Assembly: GCA_947561395.2 (NCBI GenBank)
Contig: OX387183.1
Coordinates: 35,886,853-35,950,852, forward strand
Reading direction: 5' to 3'
Length of the DNA stretch: 64,000 nucleotides
Origin: Buxus sempervirens
Lineage: Eukaryota > Streptophyta > Magnoliopsida > Buxales > Buxaceae
Shown here: one piece after another, positions 53,155 through 63,844 of the stretch
Layout of the letters: every line of letters begins with the position of its first letter
Numbering within the stretch: the first letter of the stretch is position 1
Position numbers and translations under genes: made by a program
Notes under the pieces: generated by a model
The model's database searches: none
What the model was told of the DNA's origin: nothing
The model's input: the letters and a program-made list of their open reading frames with translations, nothing else

Positions 53155-54435
53155 TTCTTTTGTTTCTATTTGTTTTTCAGATACATATGGAGAGCCGATA
53201 ATTGCGGGTTGTATATTGGGCCATGTGAGTTATCACTTTGGGTTATTATAGCGCACTCTATTTCTTAATAATATTGACTTCATGTTTTCTTACTCTGGTA
53301 GAGCGATCCTACTATTTTAATAGCGCACTCTATACGCGCATCTCGCGCTCATTTCCCGCTCACTTCCCACCCACTTCGCGCTCACTTGATATCTAGTGAG
53401 CGCATAGTCGAATTTTAACCTAGAATCTATCCGCCGACCTGGCGCTCACTTCAGGAGGTGAGCGCATAGTCAAATAAACTTGCCAAAATGAAGTTTTGAT
53501 TAAACCAAGTGGTTTTTGATGAGTTGAGGGTTAAACCACTTAACCAATCACTTGTTTGGGACTTTGGAACCTACTTTACCTATTCAATTACTAGAGGAAA
53601 ATTTAGTGGAAATTCTTAAAGGCTTCCAAGGTTAAGTTTAGGTTATTTGTAAGTATTGTGCTGGATACCAAAAAACTAGGAGTTCCTAGTTAGTTTCCCC
53701 TTTGTTTTTATACACTGTTTTGATTGAGAAATTATTAAATTCTGGTTTCACTTGTTTGGAAAATTCTGAATGTATTGTAAATATTTTCCTGGTATGAATA
53801 ACTGAGTTTTATTTCCAAATGGCATGTGTTACAGAAATGAGAAAATACTGGAAGTACTTGAGGTACTGTTTGGTCCAGAGGGACAGGTGGTGAACTGTGA
53901 TGAGTTATACATGATGTGGAATGAATGGTTTTATTTTGATGTTGGAATTGAGATTATACGGATGATTTGCTGTTTTGGTTTAGCTTGTCCTGGATCCATA
54001 CTTAAGCTTAGTAATGTAATGTTATTGTTGGTTGTTGAAATTTCATGGCCTTGTGTGTTGCCACGACCGGTGTAGAGCAGCCAAAAACCCTGAGTAGGCC
54101 TGGTTGTCAATGCAGAAACCCGGGGAGTAGGCCTGCATTGGATGACGAAACCCTGAGTAGGCCGTCATTTCAGAGTTTCCGAAACCCTGAGTAGGCCAGA
54201 ACTGTGTACATGGAGGTGTGGAGTGTCTACTTGGCATGTTTAATTTATCAACTAAACAATGGTCATGACATTGACCAATCGATGTGTTGCCGTACTTAAC
54301 TGAGATGTGATTTGACTGATAAATTGGTTTTGGTTTTGAACTTGAAATTGATGTTAGTTGTTTACTCGTACGGAATGTTTATCGATGCATAGTTTGAACT
54401 GCGATTAACTATTTTTGCATGCATATGCTACTCGC

Positions 54436-54453
54436 TGAGATATTCGTATCTCA
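54436..54453. other. Conserved hairpin of LTR family C (segment B)
   Basis: TGAGATA-TTCG-TATCTCA. Confidence 0.7.
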
Positions 54454-54805
54454 CTCTGTTGTTTTTGTTTTTTTTTCAGATACTCGTGGTGAGGCGACTA
54501 TTGGGGTAGATCCGACTGAGACTTATAGGGAGGAAGACTAGTATTACCTTCCTTAGACTTGTAGGTTATCTTGTTTCGAACTTCGAGTAAATTGAATGTT
54601 TGAGGTGTATTAAAGTCTATTGGGGTGAACCATTTGATTTCTAGTTAAGTTTTAAATGTTAAATTCTTGGATTAAATGAAATTGTGCACTCTGACATGTT
54701 CTAGTTAGATGATTATCCAGCGATCATAAATGATTAAAGATCCTTACCTAACCTCCGTGAGACGTGTTATATCTTTATTGAACAACACGGATCCGGGGCG
54801 TTACA

Positions 54806-57428
54806 AGCCCAGCCAGCCCAGCAGTTGTACCAGACCTCGCACAATGTCAATTTCTCTCCCTCCGTACCTGCAAATCAGAGGAGGGCCTTTACCAAGGAAG
54901 AGAAGGATGCCTGGATGGCAACAAGGAGGAACAGAGGTTTTACTCCCCTTCCTGAGTCTCTTTCCCAACTGTTACCAACCCTGCTAAAAGGGGAGTATGT
55001 GACCCTGAAAGAGCCCAACCCAAATGCCTTGAAGGGGAGGAATTTTGATCCAGCCATCACTTTTGACTATCACATGGGTGCACCGGGGCACTCTACTGAC
55101 ACTTGCTGGATGCTAAAGCATGCAGTCCAGGACCTGTTGGACCAGAAGGCCCTGGTTTTTAATAATGCTGCGCCCGCCCCGTCGAGAAATGACATCGGGC
55201 AGAACCCTCTGCCTTACCACAATGGGGTAGGCCCGTCCAACTCTATCACTACCATATCTACCAGGAGAAGTGCCTTTGACCCATCTCAGCTTATAGCTCC
55301 CATAGGGACCTCGGTCAAGGTCCATTTTTTCCAAGGGGAAGAAGAGGAGGAGGTCAATATGGTCTCCCGGAAAAATGATAATACTGGTGAGGACATTAGC
55401 TCCTCTCTGAACCGGGTCTCCTCTCTTATGGCCCAAATAAATATTGCAAGGCCTCCTCTGGTCTTCAATTGCAGTCCACCCACTTGTTCACCATCCAAGA
55501 CATCAAAAGCTCCACTAGTCATCAACCTTGACCCTACCACCGCATCCATCACCTCTTCAGTTCCCTCAGCCACATCTGGGTCCAAACTCCAACCCATGGT
55601 TGTAAACATTCCAGCTTCCTACAGTATCCCTAAACCGGCCCATACATCCCGGTCCAAACTCCAGCAGTTGGTGGTCAATGTCCCTAGACTAGCCTACTCT
55701 GAGGCAGCTATACCATGGAATTACAGCGAGGGGGTCACGGCTACAATTCAAGTTGTCAGGAACCAGAACCAGGAGGAGGTGAACCTCATGACGAGGTCGG
55801 GAAAATGTGTGGAAGGAGTAGAGAAAGAAAAAGTGACAGAGGTGGAGAGAGAGAGAGAGAAAAGAAACAGAACAAAAAAGAAAGTTGAAGGGAAAAACAA
55901 AAGTGGGATAAGACACCCCCAGGGTGTAGAAAATGAGGCAGCAGACCTCATAAAAATAATAAAAAAAAATGAATTCAATCTTGTGGATCAGCTGAACAAG
56001 GTCCCAGCCCAGATTTCAATTCTGGGCCTTTTGCTAAATTCTGAAAAGCACAAGGACGCATTGTTAAGGGTGCTACAGAGTGCACATGTATCCCAGACCA
56101 TTGATCCAGACCAACTAGGCAAAATGGTTGGTCAAATCTTGTCACATAATGTGATAAGTTTCTCCGAAAGTGAGATAAGCCTAGGTGGGTGTTATCATGT
56201 TGACCCTTTGCACATCACAGTGCTTTGTAAGGGCAGTATGATCGCGCGGGTATTAATTGACAACGGGTCGGCGTTAAACGTTTGCCCGTTAATCACTTTT
56301 GTCAAGCTTGGTCTGAATCAGTCAAAGATCAAGCAGAATGGGAGGATAGTGAGAGCTTTTGACAGCTCTAAGACACACTCCCTAGGGGAGATTGAACTGC
56401 CGGTCACAATTGGACCGAATATCTTCAACATCACATTTGAGGTGATGGATATACCCGCAGCCTTCAATCTGCTCCTAGGGAGGTCGTGGATACACTCGGC
56501 TAGGGCAATACCATCCACGCTCCACCAAAGGGTGAAATACATAAGAGGGCAAAGGGTGATAACAGTCCTATCTGAGAATTTGGTGCCTCCCATTGTGTCA
56601 CCTGATGTACCCTTGATAAATGTGGACTTAACTGTCGACAAGATTGCGTTTCACTCATTTCAGCTTGAGACGGTTAATTTTATACCTAGGGGTTGTGAGA
56701 AAAAAGAAAAAAAACATACTACTGCTGAGAAAATGGTAAGGAAAGTGATGGAGAAATACCACTTTCATCCGGGGAAAGGCCTGGGAATAAATTTGCAGGG
56801 AAGGGTGGAGCCAATCAGGGCTAAGAAACTGGTTCCTAAAGTGGGATTGGGATTTAAACCCAGAGGATGGAGGAGAATGAAACACGAAGAAGGAGAGAAA
56901 AGAAGCAAAGGAAAAATCCCTCATTTAAGGGAGAATTTTCCAAAACCCTCTTGCATCATCCAACTGTCTCCCCCCATGGATCAATCCAAACCTCCGTACC
57001 GAAATGTCAATCTATACCAAAAGCCTTCTGTTCCGACCCTGCAGCCATACAACCCATCTCCTATGCTTGGAACATTGGGCGGGCCTGGGCCACAGCCCGA
57101 GCAGCAGGTGGATTTCTCCAAAGATGTCGATGCATTCTTCACCATGACTGAAGGCAAAAAGACAGTTGGTGACAAGGAGCTGCCTTTTATTGATTGGGCA
57201 GCAGTGAAAATTCTAGATGAGGTCATATCTGGACTGGGCCCCGTAGCAGAAAAGGGCAGTACCCACCCGGTGATGATGGCATCGGATTCTGGGCTTGAGG
57301 AGCAGGCTTGCACAATTTCCCCTACTCCTGAAAATTTTACATTGAACAATTGGGAGGAAACTCCCCTTACCTTTGAAGCAGCGTTTGTTTGGCAAACTGA
57401 CGCGGCTTCCAAAAAAAAACTCCAATAG
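54806..57428 (+). CDS. Tat gag (3' part) and aspartic protease, with G-patch
   Basis: Open from the truncation point to TAG at 57426-57428, about 870 codons without a start. The gag end has RRAFTKEEKDAWMATRRNRG and YHMGAPGHSTDTCWMLKHAVQDL, a remnant of a zinc-knuckle-like C-H-C pattern. A low-complexity, Pro/Ser/Thr-rich part follows. The protease is at about 56255-56560 with LIDNGSALNVCPL, an Asp-Asn-Gly-Ser variant of the Asp-Thr/Ser-Gly motif, and FNLLLGRSWIHSA. A G-patch-like segment (FHPGKGLGINLQGRVEPI, KVGLGFKPRG) lies at about 56760-56870. The frame ends KKKLQ after an A9 run (57411-57419); pol continues in the -1 frame from that run. Confidence 0.82.
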
Positions 57429-60400
57429 TGGAATGCCATTTCCCTGGAGGTTCTAATGAGCCTTCATCTTCAGGGGAATTATATTTAGAAGGCTCACAAA
57501 AAAACCAAAAAGATTTTTCTATTTTTACTAGAAAACTTAATTTTTTCAAAAAGATCCAAACCACTTATGAACCATATAATCAAACCGAATTGGACCAGGT
57601 TGAATATGACTTCGACTTTGAGCTTGACTTTGATCTCATGGGGATCGAAGAAGAGACCGAAGTCGAAGAAGAAGACGTTCCAAAAGAAATTGAATATCGA
57701 TTGGAACGTCATGAAAAGGGGGTCCAACCTAATATTGAGGAGACCATTTCAATAAATCTTGGGACCGAAGATGACCCAAAAATAGTGAAAATCGGGGCAT
57801 GTCTATCTAATGTGCAGCGTGGTGAAATGACACAGTTTTTGGCAGATTATAAGGATGTGTTTGCTTGGTCCTATCGGGACATACCAGGGTTGGACACTGA
57901 CATGGTGGTGCACAAGTTGCCAATTTTGCCAGGGGTTAAGCCAATCAAGCAGAAACTGAGAAGATTGAAACCTGAATGGACTCTGAAGGTCAAGGACGAA
58001 GTGGTCAACCAATTTCAAGCCGGATTTTTGGCAGTCTCCACATACCCCGAGTGGCTTGCAAACATAGTGCCAGTACCAAAGAAGGACGGGAAAGTCAGAA
58101 TGTGCGTGGACTACAGAGATCTGAATAAGGCAAGCCCAAAGGATGATTTTCCACTTCCACACATCGACATTTTGGTCGATAATATTGCGGTACATAGCCT
58201 ATTTTCATTCATGGACGGTTTCTCGGGATATAATCAGATCAAAATGGCTAAGGAAGATCAAGAGAAAACAATGTTTATCACACCTTGGGGCACCTTCCAC
58301 TATACAGTCATGCCATTTTGGCTTAAAAACGCTGGGGCAACATACCAGCGGGCCATGACCGCACTATTCCATGATATGATCCATAAGGAGATGGAGGTCT
58401 ACATGGACGATATGATTGCCAGATCATGCAAAGAAGAGGACCACTTGATCAATCTGAAGAAAGTGTTTGATCGACTCAGAAAGTACAGTCTACGGCTTAA
58501 CCCGGCTAAATGCGTCTTTGGGGCTACATCAGGGAAGTTGCTAGGATTAATAGTGAGCAGAAGAGGAATTGAAATTGACCCAGCTAAAGCCAAGGCCATT
58601 ATTGAAATGCCATCACCCAGAACAAAGAAGGAGGTTAGGGGCTTTCTTGGAAGACTTCAATATATAAGCCGGTTCATAGCACAACTCACTGCTATCTGTG
58701 AACCAATTTTCAAGCTTCTAAGGAAAGATAACCCGACGGTCTGAAATGAGGATTGCCAGCAGGCATTTGACACAATAAAGAAGTATTTGTTGAACCCACC
58801 TGTGCTAGTGCCACCAACTCCAGGAAGACCACTGATCCTGTACTTGTCAGTGTTGGAAACATCAATGGGATGAGTCTTGGGGCAGCATGATGAAACTCGT
58901 AGAAAGGAAAGGGCAATTTACTATCTGAGTAAAAAATTCACAGAATATGAAGCCAAGTACTCACCATTGGAAAAAACCTATTGTGCTCTAGTGTGGGCAA
59001 CTCAGAGGCTAAGGCATTACTTCCTTAGTCACTCCACATTATTGATATCCCGGATGGACCCTTTGAAGTATTTATTTGAGAAACCAGCACTAACTGGGAG
59101 GACGGCAAAGTGGCAGTTGTTACTTTCCGAATTTGACCTCACATACATCACTCAGAAAGCGATTAAGGGTCAAGCCATTGCTGATCACCTGGTTGCACAT
59201 CCTTTGCCAGAATACCAACCGTTGAAGACCAACTTTCCTGATGAGGCAATTCTGTTTACTGAAGAAGAGGAAAGTGAAAGTTCTTGGCAGATGTTCTTTG
59301 ATGGGGCCGCCAATATGAATGGAAATGGAATAGGGGCAGTCTTGGTCAAACCAGACGGTTCACACATCCCGATTGCAGTGAAGTTGAAATTCCAGTGCAC
59401 CAATAATATTGCAGAATATGAAGCATGTATAATTGGGTTACAAGCCACCATAGATCATGAAGTGGAGGAACTTGACGTATACGGAGATTCGAGTCTTATC
59501 ATCTTCCAAACAACTGGTGAATTGGAAAACCAAGAGTCACAAATTGATCCCCTATCACCAGTATTTGGAAGAAATAAGCACAAATTTTACTCGAATTTCC
59601 TTTAACTATATGCTAAGGGCCAAAAATCAGTTCGCGGACGTTCTAGCAACATTGGCTTCCATGGTCAGCATGCCAGAAGGGGTAGACATCAAACCACTGG
59701 AAATCGAGGTCAGAGATGAACCAGCTTATTGTCTTGTTCTAGAGGGAACACCAGAAAAAGAAGCACCATGGTTTCAAGACATCAAAAATTTCTTGAACAA
59801 TCGGAGTTTGCCAGAAAGTGCCACGTCTACTGAGAAAAGAACAATACAGAGATTAGCTGGTCAGTTCCTACTAAGTGGTGGACACTTGTACAAGAGATCA
59901 CATAATGATATTCTGCTCAGGTGTGTTGCTAAGGCTGAGTCAGAAAGGTTAATCGAGACTGTACATGGAGGAGTATGTGGACCCCATATGAATGGACACA
60001 TGCTTGCAAAGAAGATCCTGCGGTTGGGATATTACTGGTCGACGATGGAACATGATTGCTGTATACATGTCAGGAGGTGTCACCAATGTCAGATATATGC
60101 AGATAACAAGCATGCACCCCCAAGTGAGTTGCACAACATGACATCCCCATGGCCCTTTTCCATGTGGGGCATAGATGTCATTGGCATTATTTCACCTAAG
60201 GCATAGAACGGACACAGATTCATTTTGGTGGCAATTGATTATTTCACCAAGTGGGTAGAAGCAGCCTCATATGCGAATATCACAAGCAACCATGTTATTA
60301 AATTTTTGAAACACAACATTATTTGTCGCTATGGACTACCAAGTGCCATAGTATCAGACAACGCTTCAAATATTAAGAACAATGACATGAAGAAGATGTG

Positions 60401-61016
60401 TGAGCAGTTTCAGATTACCCATCACAAGTCCGCTCCATACAGGCCAAAGATGAATGGGGCAGTAGAAGCGGCAAATAAGAATATAAAGAAAATCATTCAG
60501 AAAATGGTAGTGAGTTACAAGGATTGGCATGAAATGCTACCGCTTGCTTTACATGCCTACAGAACCTCAATCCAGACTTCAACTGGGGCAACCCTGTATT
60601 CCCTAGTCTATGGGATGGAAGCAGTTCTGCCAGTGGAAGTAGAAATCCCATCACTCAGAGTACTCATGGAGGCTGAATTAGAAGAAGCTGAATAGATACT
60701 GTCAAGAAATGATCAACTCAACCTGATAGAAGAGAAGTGATTGAAAGCACTATGTCATGGCCAATTGTACAAAAGGAGAATGGCCCAGGCCTACAATAAG
60801 AAGGTGAAGCCCAGAACTTTCCAAGAAGGAAACTTGGTGCTAAAGAAAATCTTACCATTTTTGGAAGATCCTCGTGGTAAGTTCAAGCCGAATTGGGAGG
60901 GGCCATATGTCGTCAAAAAGGTCCTGTCAGGGGGAGCACTCATCTTGACAGAAATGGACAGGACAGACTTTCCTGAGCCAATTAACTCTGATGCGGTAAA
61001 AAGGTATTTTCCTTGA
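57419..61016 (+). pseudogene. Tat pol: RT, RNase H, archaeal-type RNase H, integrase
   Basis: Lies in the -1 frame relative to gag-protease, starting at the A9 run. An acidic linker is followed by RT (PVPKKDGKVRMCVDYRDLN, FMDGFSGYNQIKMA, EVYMDDMIARS at about 58394-58426). The gypsy RNase H (YLSKKFTEYEAKYSPLEKTY) is followed by a second RNase H (MFFDGAANMNGNGIGAVLV, NIAEYEACIIGLQ, DVYGDSSLII), which assigns the element to the Tat clade. Integrase has the H2C2 finger (HGGVCGPHMNGHM..., CHQCQ) and acidic triad (LVAIDYFTKWVEA, AIVSDNASN, NGAVEAANKN). It ends DAVKRYFP. Damage: TGA 58742 and 58871, a one-base indel near 59520, TAG 60204 and 60693, TGA 60738. All catalytic motifs are still readable. 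Confidence 0.9.
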
Positions 61017-61974
61017 TTGAACATTACTAGGAAATGATCCGAGGCCATCCTTCTTTACTTCCTTCAAAATTTTAATCCCTAATCTAGCCAAGTTGAGCCG
61101 GTTCATTTCTTTGATAAACCTAAACCGGACTTACAGTGGGGCAAAACAAATTGGGGCAAGGCCAATTGGGGCAAAAATAAAGAGAAAAAGAAAAAAAGCA
61201 AAGAAAAATGGCAAATGAAAGCCAAGTGTGAAAAGAGATGCAAAGAATGCAAATTGGGAAAGAAGGGTTAAATTCATCATGACTGTAAGTCCAGTCGACC
61301 TATTTCCACATTTGAAAATTTTTGAGCCTTTAATACCTTTTCTTTCATAAACCGAGCCTAGCCTTTGTTTCGTCCTATTTCTAAGCCCTCGGTGATCTTA
61401 GTATGTTTATTCAAATTTCAGAGTGAAATTAGTGATGACGGAATGCAGAAGCCGGCCCTAGTGAAAACCGTAACTTGCACTAGGGGCAATATTGGCAAGA
61501 AAAAAAAAGAATAAAAAGAAAAATCAAAGGTTAAGTTGATCACGTGATACCAGTTTGAAGAGAAATCAGCACAAGTACTGAGACTGAGCAGATTGGGTAA
61601 CACGGTTAATTCTGGAAGAAAAGGAATTTGGGGATGACTCCAAAGGTCCTAAGATGGACGGTTTTGATCCCTCATTATTGTTGGGGCTACCCTTTTCATT
61701 ATTTAACCTGGTTTTAATTCCTTTAATTATGGGTGATTAAGTATATGGACCAAATTTCAAAAAAATATAAAAAAGAAAAACTATACTTTAGCCAATGATG
61801 ATAAAACAAATACTTTTCATAAAACCGTTGTTTTTACAAGCATCTGAGCATTCTGAGGCCAATAATATAAAAAATTTATTTTTGAATTAAATCCTTTGTC
61901 TTTCCACTATTAGAGTTTGCTTTCGTACAAAGGTATGAAAAAAAAAGTAAGAAAAAAATGTGTAGGAAACAAGG
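61017..61974. other. Spacer between Tat pol and the antisense gene, copy 3
   Basis: Non-coding and collinear with 3813-5368 of copy 1 once the LINE fragment is removed. Contains short A-rich runs near 61180 and 61500. Nothing else recognised. Confidence 0.6.
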
Positions 61975-62868
61975 CTAGTCTCTGTCTCCTAGCTGCTTCT
62001 CAAGTTCCCGAATCCGAGCTGCCTGAGCTGCAATAACTCCAGAAGCCCCCTCTGCAGCGAGATCACTCAAGAAGGAAATAACCTCATCTGAAAGGGTCTG
62101 ACTGATCCTCATGCTCCTAAGGCTTGCTAAAGCATCCTGGTGCTTCTGCCTCAATGCTCGGACTTCAAAGCAGCAAGCCTGCCTCTGCTCCTCAAGTTGC
62201 TTTTCCACAGCAAGACAGCGACATACCTGCTCTACAAGTTGCCTCTCCATGTCAAGGCCTCGTATCCTAAGCTCTTGGGCCTCTCGTACCCAAATCTGCT
62301 GAAGTCGCTTGTGAGAAGCTCTCTCGGACTCCAGAATATCTTCATAGGTGGGAGCCAAAACTGCAGGAAGATCTTCAGGTACTGGAGCCTGACTCTGTAT
62401 CTGCTCCCTGATCCAGAAGAGATAGTCCTTCACATGGGACTCTGAGAAGACTGGGCCCCGCATGAAACGAACATAGGACCACTCCCTCATCAACCAAGCG
62501 TTCAGCTTCATGGTGGCTGGAGAAAGTGGCCCAAGATGGTCCTCATATCCACTTGGGATTATAATCCCCTGGGTTGCTCTGAACTGACGAAGAACCCGCA
62601 AAGGAAGGTAAAGCACAGCATATCCCAAGCCAGCTAGGACCAAAAAGTTGCAGTCTCGAAAGCTAATCACTGTCTCTGCATTGGGCTGATAAGTACCAGG
62701 CCACCTCACCTGGTCATCCTGGAGTGTAGCCAAGAAAGTAAACCAGCCCTGTTTACCTCCTGGAATGTCAGGACACCCCCGGTTGCTCATCAAGATAGGA
62801 ACCTTCAAGCTTGGGAAGAAATGTCGATTGATCTCTTCAATCTGACTCAGGTGGTCAAGTAACCAAAG
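61975..62868 (-). CDS. Second exon of the antisense DUF7745-like gene (Tat copy 3), intact frame
   Basis: Open without a break from a TTTGCAG acceptor (exon begins at 62868, LWLLDHLSQIEE) to TAG at 61975, 298 codons. The N-terminal half is globular (HFFPSLKVPILMSNRGCPDI, GWFTFLATLQDD, FLVLAGLGYAVLYLPLRVLRQ, GIIIPSGYED), in the style of the DUF7745 family C-terminal part. The C-terminal half is a coiled coil (RLQQIWVREAQELRIRGLDM, EKQLEEQRQ, LRQKHQDALASLRSMR), ending IRELEKQLGDRD. The first exon with the HW-FRFG / T-EE motif is deleted. The aligned copy 1 exon at 5369-6260 has stops and shifts, so this is the best-preserved version. Open frame despite loss of promoter and exon 1 suggests the deletion is recent. 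Confidence 0.75.
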   Translation of the reverse strand, partial: LWLLDHLSQIEEINRHFFPSLKVPILMSNRGCPDIPGGKQGWFTFLATLQDDQVRWPGTYQPNAETVISFRDCNFLVLAGLGYAVLYLPLRVLRQFRATQGIIIPSGYEDHLGPLSPATMKLNAWLMREWSYVRFMRGPVFSESHVKDYLFWIREQIQSQAPVPEDLPAVLAPTYEDILESERASHKRLQQIWVREAQELRIRGLDMERQLVEQVCRCLAVEKQLEEQRQACCFEVRALRQKHQDALASLRSMRISQTLSDEVISFLSDLAAEGASGVIAAQAARIRELEKQLGDRD

Positions 62869-63412
62869 CTGCAAAGGAGGAGGGATATTTCAGTATATTG
62901 TAAAGAAAAAAAAACAAGCAAAAGAGAAAAGAAACAGAAAAAAAAAAGAAAAAAAAGGAGAAAAAGAAAGGAAAAAAATGAAAAAAGAACAAAAGAATGA
63001 AAAAGCAAGAAAAAAATATGCTCCAAAGTATGCTATTTTCTCACAAAAAACCCTATTTTTGCCTTAAAATCCACCTCACAGCCACGAGAGCTCAGTGGAA
63101 TTTGGGACAACTTGGGAAAATGTGTTGGTCCAAAAAGGAAGATATTCACTCAATTTTTAACTTGGTCTGATAAAAAAAATCAGTTTTTTTCAAAAATCTT
63201 ATTTTTGGACTTGAAATCCACTTCATAGCCACGACAGCTCAGTGGAATTTAAGACCTCTTGGAGAGATGCCCCCCTTAAAGTTAGGGCTTTTTTTGGCAA
63301 ATCTTCACCCAAAAATTATTTTACAAAATTGAATTGAACCAAGCAAATCATGGTTAAAGGAGTGCAATTTGGGCTTGTCTAATCTTTGCAGCTCATTCCT
63401 TCACAACTCCCG
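62869..63412. other. Deletion junction and pre-LTR region of Tat copy 3
   Basis: The A-rich tract 62900-63010 joins the intron side of the DUF7745-like gene (compare 6290-6325) to the purine tract before the LTR (compare 13080-13200), about 6.7 kb of copy 1 sequence being absent. After it the stretch CCTATTTTTGCCTTAAAATCC, GCCACGAGAGCTCAGTGGAATTT (63046-63118) is repeated imperfectly at 63195-63268. Confidence 0.65.
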
Positions 63413-63426
63413 CAAAGAGGGGCAGT
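63412..63426 (+). promoter_or_regulatory. Polypurine tract of Tat copy 3
   Basis: GCAAAGAGGGGCAG immediately before the LTR start TGTAGATACCCC. Confidence 0.8.
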
Positions 63427-63528
63427 TGTAGATACCCCAAATTGCACAGTAAAAATGAAGAATAATTGGCAAAAATCATTATCTCCTCTGAAACCAGCAC
63501 AAAATTTGAGAAAACAAGCTTTTTCCTT

Positions 63529-63670
63529 GTATCCGACAACTCAGGTCGGATACAAGCATATCCCTTTGTATCCAACATAAGTTGTCGGATACAAGCAGAC
63601 CTTAATGTATCCGGCAACATATGCCGGATACGTATAGGCGCTTGTGTATCTGACCTGACATGTCGGATAC
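63529..63670. repeat. Dyad array 6 in the LTR of copy 3 (4 units, period 39 bp)
   Basis: Units at 63529, 63568, 63607 and 63646, exactly 39 bp apart. Unit 3 has arms GTATCCGGC and GCCGGATAC: both arms carry the matching change, so the dyad stays perfect. Confidence 0.92.
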
Positions 63671-63836
63671 ATGATTTTTGCTCAAAATTAGGGTTTTCCG
63701 AGAGTTTTCACTTTTTACCATCATATCCTTCATTAAATGAGTGGAAATCTCGGAAATAGCCTTAGGGTTAAGGTTGGTGGGCTCTAGACATTATGTTGTG
63801 TCTACCATCCCACCAACCCTAACCCTAGCCTTTGCC

Positions 63837-63844
63837 TATAAATA
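63837..63844 (+). promoter_or_regulatory. TATA box of the Tat LTR, copy 3
   Basis: TATAAATA followed by GGAAGCTCC, same position relative to the dyad array as in copies 1 and 2. Confidence 0.65.

Larger units (their letters stand above)
51240..54805 (+). mobile_element. Two truncated LTR segments of family C in tandem
   Basis: Segment A, about 51240-53250, lacks the expected TGTAA start. Segment B, about 53320-54805, lacks its first part but ends GGATCCGGGGCGTTACA, nearly matching the minus-strand copy at 1109. Both carry the GC-rich GCGCTCACTT tract (51950-52180 and 53330-53470), the CCCTGAGTAGGCC repeats (52790-52890 and 54085-54195) and the hairpin (53137 and 54436). No internal region remains. 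The two meet at a short direct repeat ATAGCGCACTCTAT (53248 and 53320). The right edge abuts the truncated gag of Tat copy 3. Confidence 0.75.

Noticed and set aside
54825-61016. Endogenous pararetrovirus
   Set aside because: RT plus RNase H could suggest a caulimovirid, but an integrase with H2C2 finger and acidic triad, a second RNase H and a flanking LTR with polypurine tract make it a Tat gypsy element.
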